Positions 12,204-21,451 of a stretch of 64,000 nt of DNA are shown here, in pieces. Positions within the stretch are counted from its first letter, which is position 1, and every line of letters starts with the position of its first letter. Both the position numbers and the translations under genes were made by a program. The stretch is from Colletes latitarsis (Eukaryota; Arthropoda; Insecta; Hymenoptera; Colletidae), in assembly GCF_051014445.1 (NCBI RefSeq), contig NC_135147.1, forward strand, positions 26,936,479 to 27,000,478. The letters run 5' to 3'. The notes beneath the pieces are model-generated. The model ran no database searches and was not told where the DNA came from. It was given only the letters and a program-made list of their open reading frames with translations.

Positions 12204-13648
12204 TCAAAACGAAGATGATCCATTTATACTCGTATGTGGTGGGCATCCGTATTTAGGATTTAACAATGGCGACGATTCCGTTAAACGTATGCCCGTGTTT
12301 CCTGTTGCAATTTGCCTTATATTGAATTTCCCTAATTTCTGGCAGCATTCGAGTCGGAACTTCTCCGGTTTGCCCCATCTTTTGTATACCAGTGCGTTGA
12401 AAAACGCTTGCAGGGGATTCGTAACAGCCTGTTAATAAAACGATGAATAATATATGCATTAAATTTGTCATTTGCAAAACCGTCAGATTTACGTACCATT
12501 ATGTACCACAGCGTAATAATGGCTTTGATCGGTAGTTGAAACCACAAAGTCCACAACAGTATTCCGTTGATTAAATTCGGCAGCCAACACACGTAATACG
12601 CGACGTTGGTCAATGCGAATTTCACTTTTATAGTTTGCACCAATTTTCTTTCCCTGCCCGTTATTTGTGCCAAACTGCAACTGACGGCAGTTTGAAGGTC
12701 GCGCGTAGACGCGAAGTACAATATAGGATTAATGATCATTACCGCCGTTAATAGTACGTAAGTAGCGCAATAATTCGGGAGGATGCGTAATATGGCTGTG
12801 GACAAAGACGTTAAATTGTGGCAGCTGAAAAAAGTTAGATTTAATTTGTACAATTTCAAACCGATGCTAAGAATATTCCTATTGTTGAATCGAAGATACT
12901 AACTTTGCATTCGGTATGTACAAGATCGCCAAACCAAACGTTGTCAGGATTGCTGGACATATCCATGCGAAGGCATGGTAACAGGTGGGATGTCCAGGCC
13001 GATCTCCAAGCAACAGTTTCATGTCTATAGCGTAGCACAGAGTCCATATCCACGTCGCCATATAAAAATACTGTGTCCAGGCCTGTAAACGCATTAAGAA
13101 CGTGTGAATGCAGCAGAAAACAGAGGAAGTAATTGCAAGCTGATTTTTTGATGTAATTTACAGATGAAAGTGCACAGAAGACAACGCTCGAAGTATCGTC
13201 TTCCATTGGCATTATAGATTTGAAATTCATCCAAAGGGCAGATCTCATAAATACACCTAGAAAATATTAACATTACAGTGTGCTTTTAATGTATAAAGTG
13301 GTTATGGAAGAATCACCTAAGGAAGCTAAGAGGTCTGCAGTTGCAAGCCATATGATAATCTCCCTCCCTCTGGACGATGAAAAGCTTTGCCACCGGTGAG
13401 GGAGACTAGACACTTCTCTCGGTAGTATCTGAAAAAGAACTTTATGAGTTTGTTGTTGTTACAGTGTAGCTTGATACAAGTAATGCGATTTCACTTACCT
13501 GATAAATTGCACCTAGCATACCTATTGCAGAGGAGAGCATGCACACTGTGTTGTACACATTTGTGTTGAATTCCTGCATGATCACAATTGCCATGTCGGT
13601 ACTGTTCGAGTAATGACAACAAAACGTTTGTATCGTCGGATCGGCCAT
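12204..13648 (-). CDS. GPR143: GPR143 / ocular albinism type 1-like G protein-coupled receptor
   Basis: Six minus-strand exons: 13648-13499, 13428-13317, 13256-13162, 13082-12904, 12824-12497, 12428-12204. They give 362 residues with consistent phases. Family hallmarks include WTLCYAIDMKLLLGDRPGH (TM3 to loop 2), LPNYCATYVLLTAVMIINPI (TM5), a basic third loop RERKLVQTIKVKFAL, CWLPNLINGILLW (TM6), and NPLQAFFNALVYKRWGK at the end of TM7. In vertebrates GPR143 is an intracellular receptor of melanosomes and lysosomes that binds L-DOPA and signals through G proteins. The C-terminal tail contains ESSPLL, which fits the acidic dileucine sorting pattern and agrees with endolysosomal delivery. N-glycosylation is possible at NST in the N-terminus. 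There is no classic DRY motif, as expected for this divergent family. Its role in an insect, perhaps in pigment granules, is inference. Confidence 0.9.
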
Positions 13649-14191
13649 GTTATATTTGGTTTTGATTTCTTCAACATCGATCGAAGGAACGATAAGAAAA
13701 AACTATCGGCGATAAGATATTGCTTACATCGTACGTTGTCGCCTGTATCGAATTCGGTCATGCAAATCGAAGTCTCTGTTGATCGAATGTCGTTTTCAAA
13801 CGATTTCTTCGTGGAATCAATCAAGATTCGTTCATTGTTTTATCTTAAAACGAAGCCGTACTAGGCTTACGATCGCCGGATTCGTCTCGACGTCATACCT
13901 ATCGCTTTGATCAGTATTCGCGCGTATATCTTCAACTGGTAACATAGCTTCGTGTAAATCTCATTATGCGTATTTTGTTTTAATTACTATCGTTAATAAT
14001 GCTGTAATCAGATTCCATTTTAAATCGGTCCGATAGAGATCTCATCCAACTTTTTTTTGGTTACAATGAAGAACTTCCGATGCAGATCACGCGTACGTGA
14101 TCTCGTAAAGTTTTGAAGGATCGACAAAGGCACTGACACATGCTCTCTATACCTATATGGTCCCCTCACCCCCCAAGGATTGGTGACAACG
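13649..14191. other. GPR143 upstream region
   Basis: AT-rich upstream flank of the minus-strand receptor, presumably its promoter. The open frames crossing it lack homology I can recognise. Repeat sequence starts at about 14155. Confidence 0.4.
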
Positions 14192-14410
14192 TATAGTATC
14201 GCCATCTAAAAACGGGTTTCGAACTAACAGCGGAGTACAGATCCCCTCTCGCCCCCCACGATTTGCTGACGACGTATAGTATCGCCATCTAAGAACGGGT
14301 TTCGAACTAAGCACGGAGTACGGATCCCCTCTCGCCCCCCACGATTTGGTGCAATCGTACGGTATCGCCATCTAAGAACAGGTTTCGAACTAAACACGGA
14401 GTACAGCTAC
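14155..14410. repeat. 83-bp tandem repeat at the left edge of the palindrome
   Basis: The motif TATCGCCATCTAAGAACGGG and GTTTCGAACTAAGCACGGAG recurs with starts at 14192, 14275 and 14358, a spacing of 83 bases, each followed by a CCCCTCTCGCCCCCCACGAT-type segment. The reverse-complement counterpart sits at about 15775-15945. Confidence 0.75.
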
Positions 14411-15945
14411 CCCCACTCCTCCTACTCCTGATACACAATACTTACCTTGATTATTCATTAATAACTCATTTCCTGGGATTAAAATATGAACTTTTAGAAT
14501 CGAATAATATAGTATAGACCCTTGGCAAGATTCAAGGATAGTTTTTAGAACCATTCCGCCAGTAATTAAGACGTTATTAATGAATAAAGGAAGTCGTACC
14601 ATCCACGTCTGTACTATTGTCTGCTTAAATCGATGAATTATCAACTTTTCAACAATAAGACACATATTTTGGCTATTAGAGAACCAAGTAGACATCCCTG
14701 GGAACATCCAAGGACCAATTTTGCAACGCTCCTTCCTCTAATTAATTAGTTATTAACGATAGATCCCTAAGGTGTCGCGTTGAAAAGTTAAAAATAGTGT
14801 ATAGACTTCCGATATTGATTAATAACTATTTAATAACACATGGGAAGGCTAAAACAGGCATCCTTGTATCTTGTCAATGGTCTGTACTATATTCTTAAAC
14901 TCTAAAAGTTCATATATTAATCCCAGGAAAGTCGTAATTAGTAAATTAAGGAGCAGTGATTTGAAAGCGGTGGTTTGTATTGTGCCGCGGAATAGTTCGT
15001 TGCCTTCAACGCTAGATGGCGCTTATTTACCGACCTCTAGCCCCCTGGTGCTAAAACGCCCAAGTTTGTCGTGGAATAGTTTATTATCTTCAGCGATAGA
15101 TGGATTTCTCGACAAGCTTGGGCGTTTTAGCACCAGGGGGCTTGAGGTCGGTAAATACGCGCCATCTAGCGTTGACAGTAACAAACTATTCCACGCCACA
15201 ATACAAACCACCGCTTTCAAATCACTGCTCCTTAATTTACTAATTACGCCTTTCCTGGGATTAATATATGAACTTTTAGAGTTTAAGAATATAGTACAGA
15301 CCATTGACAAGATACAAGGATGCCTGCTTTAGCCATCCCATGTGTTATTAAATAGTTATTAACCAATATTGGAAGTCTGTACACTGTTTTTAACTTTTCA
15401 ACGCGACACCTTAGGGATCTATCGTTAATAACTAATTAATTAGAGGAAGGAGCGTTGCAAAATTGGTCCTTGGATGTTCCCAGGGATGTCTACTTGGTTC
15501 TCTAATAGCCAAAATATGTGTCTTATTGTTGAAAAGTTGATAATTCATCGATTTAAGCAGACAATAGTACAGACGTGAATGGTACGACTTCCTTTATTCA
15601 TTAATAACGTCTTAATTACTGGCGGAATGGTTCTAAAAACTATCCTTGAATCTTGCCAAGGGTCTATACTATATTATTCGATTCTAAAGGTTCGTATTTT
15701 AATCCCAGGAAATGAGTTATTAATGAATAATCAAGGTAAGTATTGTGTATCAGGAGTAGGAGGAGTGGGGGTAGCTGTACTCCGTGTTTAGTTCGAAACC
15801 TGTTCTTAGATGGCGATACCGTACGATTGCACCAAATCGTGGGGGGCGAGAGGGGATCTGTACTCCGTGCTTAGTTCGAAACCTGTTCTTAGATGGCGAT
15901 ACTATACGTCGTCAGCAAATCGTGGGGGGCGAGAGGGGATCTGTA
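14236..15945. repeat. 1.7 kb near-perfect palindrome (fold-back element)
   Basis: Left arm 14236-15071 is repeated in reverse complement at 15110-15945, with a 38-bp spacer centred near 15090. The centre reads CGCCCAAGTTTGTCG on the left and CGACAAGCTTGGGCG on the right. The outer ends are TACAGATCCCC and GGGGATCTGTA. By eye the arms differ at only a few percent of positions. Every ORF here is a mirror image of one on the other strand and none resembles a transposase. It could be a fold-back transposon or a recent inverted duplication. Confidence 0.85.
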
Positions 15946-16869
15946 TACTATACTTTGACGCTTTTTACCGTAAATATAGGTATAACTATCGCTTCCAGTA
16001 ATCGTTTATAATTAATTAATTGGAAAAATATATAGAGTTTGATAAAATATTAATTAGAGTCGAATAATATTTGGACCAGTTATAAGATATTTTAGAATTT
16101 ATAAAAATTAGGAAATTATTGGGAAAGGTTCGAGGGGAACGTAAATAAAAAGCATGGAAAATATGTATTATAATTTCGATTCTTTATTAATATACACATA
16201 AGGAATGTTTCACACATTTCTGACTCTATTAAATAAAAACGTGCCTCAGAATCTTAATATCACGTTTCATAAATAAGTGTAATCGATAAGTAATATGTTT
16301 TTATGGTCCTTTTATGATTGTAAATATTTGTTTTTACGGCTCAAAGAGATTTTTTAATTTCTTGTAACGCTGGTGTGATGGATTTCTCGACAAACTCGGG
16401 CGTTTTACCATCCAGATTTCCAAAGTGCCCGGAACATTTCCAAAATGCTGGCGGCCTTGCGAAGAGGTAGCATGTATCTTATAGCTAAGGGAATAATGGG
16501 GAGAGGAAAAGAAAGGTAAAAATGATGAGAACACATAGAATTCTTTGAAATTATATCATATATTTTCGTATCACTCGTAACATTACTAACAGATTTCGAA
16601 ATGAATTTCAATCCCTTGCTCGTAGAGTTCTCTCGTTGCTTGCTTCGGTCACCATTGTTTCGTCGAACGAAATATGTGATCGGCCGTCCAGTTTGTCCGA
16701 AAGATCTAGTCGCCTGCCCATGATAGATCGATTTCTAGAAATAGAAATCAATCTACCAAGGGCAGTGTGGATTCGATCCGAAGATCTGCTGCACGGTTCA
16801 GCATCGCGTCGCGTCGCGTCTCCCTTGATTTACCTTCATCCCCTTTTAAACGAAATAATTACTTGGTAC
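15946..16869. repeat. partial copy of the satellite inner flank, plus unassigned sequence
   Basis: Positions 16378-16560 (GATGGATTTCTCGACAAACT, then AGTGCCCGGAACATTTCC and GATGAGAACACATAGAATTC) match the right inner flank of the large satellite at about 19495-19640, in the same orientation. The first 30 bases also match the palindrome centre at 15100-15130. The rest holds no gene. Bases 16560-16625 recur in direct orientation at 17290-17350. Confidence 0.6.
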
Positions 16870-17108
16870 AACTAAACTAGAAGATCGAAGGAACATTGCT
16901 TCCTTCTATCTCTCTAGTTTAGTAATCTAGCTTCTAAGAATGTAAAGGGAGATCGATGGAACTTTGATTCCATCTATCTCCCTTCGGGTCTCCACTCGCA
17001 GCAACCTCCTCGTGGTGAGACCTGGGTAATATTATTTAGCGTTTAATTAATAATCGTATCGCTCTTAGCTGGGTAATGCAATTATTAATTAAAAACTAAA
17101 TAATATTA
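16870..17108. repeat. four consecutive strong hairpins
   Basis: Four adjacent inverted repeats. Hairpin 1 is 16870-16924 (stem about 24 bp, loop CATTG). Hairpin 2 is 16945-16984 (stem 17 bp, loop near CTTTGA). Hairpin 3 is 16987-17022 (GGTCTCCAC paired with GTGGTGAGACC, one bulge). Hairpin 4 is 17027-17108 (28-bp stem with two mismatches, TAATATTATTTAG with CTAAATAATATTA). Hairpins 1 and 2 are related in sequence. Whether this is a structured RNA or transposon debris cannot be told from one sequence. Confidence 0.65.
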
Positions 17109-17215
17109 GCAAATTGGCTGCGATCCGCCTTGCATAGGTCATCATAAATATAGATCTTCTTCACTAGATTAATTTCAATTCTCATTGATACATCAAAGAT
17201 TCTAGAGTATTGTCT

Positions 17216-17553
17216 CAGACGAGGTATACACGTAGATCTTTCACCCAGTGTATTTTTTCGATCCATTTTTACGGGGTCTCAAAACCCCATTACCATTTTC
17301 GAGTCACTCACATTACCAACAGATTTAGAAATGAATTTCAATCCCTTCCATAGTCAATTCACATGCATTTACGTACACTGTCTGCACATACAGCTGTCTG
17401 TCCATCAATATTAATTCAGAGAATACTTTCTCAACTGACCGCCATCCATAAGAATAAGACGCTAAAATCACCCCCGAATTTTCAGCTGTATGACAGTCAG
17501 ATTAGGCCACTGTCAGTCCATAAGGTGTGAAGTCTATTCGTATACCTCGTCTG
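17216..17553. mobile_element. small element with 14-bp terminal inverted repeats
   Basis: CAGACGAGGTATAC at 17216-17229 is exactly inverted at 17540-17553 (GTATACCTCGTCTG), bounding 338 bp with no ORF. I find no clear target duplication, so the superfamily is undetermined. Confidence 0.4.
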
Positions 17554-17589
17554 TGGTATAAGCTACGACTACATGTACTTTTCAATTTT

Positions 17590-18720
17590 CCTACAGACCT
17601 CCGTTGGCCTTTGCTGGCTTTTGCTGACCGCTGTTGACCACTCCTGTTACTTCTGACAACGTATAACGATTACAACTTGCTACTGTCAGCCTCTCCCAAC
17701 CTCTGCTGGCTTCTGCTGACCACCGCCCATATTTCTGACAACGTGTAACGATTACTACGGACTTCTGCCTGCTTCCAATGATCTTTCCTGACCTCTGCTG
17801 ACCATCCCTTATATTTCTGACAACGTATAACGATTACAACTTGCTACTGTCAGCCTCTCCCAACCTCTGCTGGCTTCTGCTGACCACCGCTTATATTTCT
17901 GACAACCTATAACGATTGCTACTGACTTCTGCTCACCTCTGTTGGTCTTTGCTGATCTCCGTCAGCGTGTGCTTGTCTCTGCTGAATTTTCCTGGCCTCT
18001 GCCGAACGCTACTGACCACTGCAGGTATTTCTGATAATCTATAACGATTAATACTTACTACTGCATGCCCCTACAAGTCTCTGCTTGCCATTGCAGGTTT
18101 CTGCTTGCCTGTGCATGCCTTTGCTGCCCTCTGCTCAACACTGCTGACCACCCCTCATGCTTCTGACATCGTATAACAATTACTACATGCTACTGTTCGT
18201 CCCTGCTGATCTCTGCTTGCCTCTGCTCGTCTCTGCTGACCGCTGCTGACCACCTCTCATGCTTCTGACAACATATAACGCTTACTACTTGCTACTATTC
18301 GCCCCTGGTGATCTCTGCTTGTCACTGCTGACCATCGCTTATATTTCTGACAACGTACAACGATTACTACGACTCCTGCCTTCCTATGTTAACCTCTGCC
18401 AGCGTCCCCTGGACTAAACTGGCCTCTGCTGACCGCTGCTGACCACCGTTTATATTTCTGGCAACGTACAATGATTACTACTGGCTACTGCCACCCTCTG
18501 CTGACATCTGCCAACATCTCCCAGCCTCTGCTGACCTCTGCTGACCACCCCTGATGCTTCTGGCAACGTACAACGATTACAACTTGCTACTGCTTGCCCC
18601 TGCTAGTCCCTGCATGCCTCTGCATCCCTCTGCATCCCTCTGCATCCCTCTGCATCCCTCTGCTGACCTCCGCTGGCCCCTACTGACCACGCTGACCTTT
18701 GTTAACAACTTCTAACATGA
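17590..18720. repeat. minisatellite, left arm of fold-back array
   Basis: Degenerate tandem units mix a short CTCTGCTGACC-type core with a periodic spacer TTTCTGACAACGTATAACGA. The last part includes a run of CCCTCTGCAT repeats (18617-18660). The same units occur in reverse complement at 19700-20725, so the two arrays form an inverted pair. Confidence 0.8.
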
Positions 18721-18879
18721 TGTACATGTATTAAAACTTTGTATAATCTAAATCTATGACAATAAATGATATAATTTCAAAGAATTCTATGTGTTCTCGT
18801 CACTTTTACCTTTCTTTTCCTCTCCCCATTGTTCCCTTAGTTATAAGAAACCGTTTCTCTACTTAAAACTGGAATTCCA

Positions 18880-19520
18880 AAGTGCCCGGAGCATTTTCTG
18901 AAATGCCGGTGACCTTGACCCACTTTCGAAACTGGGTCAAGGCCAAATCCCGATTCCCAAAGCGCCCAGAATTTTTCTAAGATTCGATGGCCTTGACCTA
19001 CTTTCGAAATTGGGTCAAGGCCATTCGGATTCTCGAAGCGGCCGGAAGATTTCTGAAATTTCGAATGGCCTTGACCCACTTTCGAAATTGGGTCAAGGCC
19101 ATTCGGATTCTCGAAGCGGCCAGAAGATTTCTAAAATTTCGAATGGCCTTGACCCACTTTCGAAATTGGGTCAAGGCCATTCGGATTCTCGAAGCGGCCG
19201 AAAATTTTCTAAAGTTCGAATGGCCTTGACCCACTTTCGAAATTGGGTCAAGGCCATCCGGATTTTCGAAGCGGCCAGAAGATTTCTAAAATTTCGAATC
19301 GCCTTGACCCACTTTCGAAATTGGGTCAAGGCCATCCAGATTTTCGAAGCGCCCGGAAATTTTCTAAGATTCGAATGGCCTTGACCCACTTTCGAAATTG
19401 GGTCAAGGCCATTTGGATTTTCGAAGCGGCCGGAAATTTACTAAGATTCGAATGACCTTGACCCACTTTCGAAATTGGGTCAAGGCCATCCGGATTTTTA
19501 AAGCGCCCGGAACATTTCTA
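18880..19520. repeat. 78-bp tandem repeat, eight or so units, each with an internal palindrome
   Basis: The unit holds GGCCTTGACCCACTTTCGAA and continues ATTGGGTCAAGGCCATTCGG. Its first and last parts pair as GGCCTTGACCCA with TGGGTCAAGGCC. Unit length is a multiple of three, which explains the long repetitive open frames on both strands; these are not genes. The array sits at the centre of the fold-back structure formed by 17590-18720 and 19700-20725, with complementary inner flanks at 18760-18870 and 19550-19660. Confidence 0.85.
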
Positions 19521-19699
19521 AAATGCTGGTGAACTTGCAAAGAAGGTGGTACGCATCTTATAGGTAAGAGAATGATTTGGAGAGGAAAAGGACGGTAAAA
19601 AATGATGAGAACACATTGAATACTTTGAAATTATATCATTTATTGTCATAGATTTACATTATACAAAAGTTTAATACATATAAACATATTATATTATAT

Positions 19700-20725
19700 T
19701 ATATCATGTCACAAGTTGTCAGCAACGGTCAGCAGTGGTCAGCGATGGTCAGCTGACGTCGGGAGATGTTGGCAGAGTCCAGCTTAGGTCGGGAGATGCT
19801 GGGAGAGGTCAGCAGAGGGTGGCAGTAGCTAGTAGTAATCGTTGTACGTTGCCAAAAATATAAACGGTGGTCAGCAGCGGTCAGCAGAGGCCAGCGGAGG
19901 CCAGCAGAGGCATGCAGAGGCATGCAGAGGCAAGTAGAGTCCAGCAGGGGCAAGCAGTAACAAGTAGTAATCGTTATACGTTGTCGGAAGTATCAGGAGT
20001 GGTCAATAGCGGTCAGCAGAGTCGAGCGGAGGCAGGCAGAAGTCAGTAATAATCGTTATACATTGTCGGAAGCATCAGGGGTGGTCAGCTGTGGTCAGCA
20101 GAGGCTAGCAGGGGCACGCAGTAGCAAGTTGTAATCGTTATACGTTGTCAGAAGTATCAGGAGTGGTCAGTAGCGGTCAACAGAAGTCAGTAGTAATCGT
20201 TATACGTTGTCAGAAATATAAGCGGTGGTCAGCAGGGGCCAGCAGAGGCTGGGAGAGGCTTTCAGTAGCAAGTTATAATCGTTATATGTTGTCAGAAGTA
20301 TCAGGAGTGGTCAGTAGCGGTCAGCAGAAGTCAATAGTAATCGTTATACGTTGTCAGAAATATAAGCGGTGGTCAGCAGGGGCCAGCAGAGGCTGGGAGA
20401 GGCTTTCAGTAGCAAGTTATAATCGTTATATGTTGTCAGAAGTATCAGGAGTGGTCAGTAGCGGTCAGCAGAAGTCAGTAGTAATCGTTATACGTTGTCA
20501 GAAATATAAGCGGTGGTCAGCAGGGGCCAGCAGAGGCTGGGAGAGGCTAACAGTAGCCAGCCGTAATCGTTATATGTTGTCAGAAGTAACAGGAGTGATT
20601 AGTAGCGGTCAGCAGAGTCCAACGGAGGCTGGCAGAAGTCAGTAGTAATCGTTATACGTTGTCAGAAATTGCAGGAGTGGTCAGCAACGGTCAGCAGAGG
20701 CCAGTGGAGACCTGTTGACGAAAGA
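19700..20725. repeat. minisatellite, right arm of fold-back array
   Basis: Reverse-complement counterpart of the left arm: units GTCAGCAGAGGCCAGC alternate with TAATCGTTATACGTTGTCAG. A higher-order unit of about 186 bp repeats nearly exactly between 20140 and 20640 (TGGTCAGTAGCGGTCAGCAG recurs), showing recent local amplification. Confidence 0.8.
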
Positions 20726-21451
20726 CCGGATATTAGTTGTTCAAGAGCGAGAAGGGAAATGTGAGCCTTGCTCTCTCGACTCCCACGAGACGGTCCGAAC
20801 TTACTTTGGGCAGCTTCGGTGAATCGAGAAAGAGGGCATATGTCGTTTTGCCGTTGTCGACCCTCCGAGGTCTTTGGCTACGAGCTCACGGCGTGATTTG
20901 GCATAGAGAAAGTGCCTTCGTTGCACTTCTGGCATCTCTGACTTTATGGCCACCGTAGTCACTAGACTTATTATGGAGATACCTAAACGCTCGGTGTAAC
21001 AAGAATTCCTTTGTAATAAATTCCTGGTCAGCGAGTGGGCCAACGAGAGCTTCTGTTGCAAGTCACATGGTTTTACTTTCAAAGATTTTATCTTGTTGGA
21101 CTCCTGCACTCTTCAGAAAACGATAGTAATTAATGGATCGAGTATTCCATTCGTGAGTTGAAAAGTTATGTAATACAATTTCCATTAGGTGTTAGATCTA
21201 ACTCATACTTTATTCCGTGCCTTAGCAGAAAGCGCGCGAAACTTTGATACTGAGCCCTCTATACGTACATATATGTAACTAATAACGGTTCTCCGATTGT
21301 CGATACCCTTGCATTTGGCGGGATTTGTTCACCGGAGAAGGTTTGGTTGGCACGTACACGTTGTGTTTCACTAACGTACAAGTACGCATTGTTCTCGTAT
21401 TTTAATTTATTATTTATCGATCAAGTGTAATAGAATTGTTTTAAGTCGAAG
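20726..21451. other. unclassified sequence and HELLS upstream region
   Basis: 20726-21000 is more GC-rich than its surroundings and has the feel of a degenerate transposon fragment, but I cannot assign it. From about 21130 to the ATG at 21452 is AT-rich and should include the HELLS promoter and leader. Confidence 0.35.

Noticed and set aside
14871..15332. open frames on both strands in the palindrome
   Set aside because: They are mirror images created by the inverted repeat, with no similarity to a transposase or any domain.
18837..19455. repetitive open frames (NWVKAIRILEAARRFLKF units)
   Set aside because: The 78-bp tandem unit is divisible by three, so it stays open in several frames. 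Not a protein gene.
17590..20725. CRISPR-like alternation of repeat and spacer
   Set aside because: The host is clearly a eukaryote, units are degenerate with no unique spacers of fixed length, and no cas genes are present.
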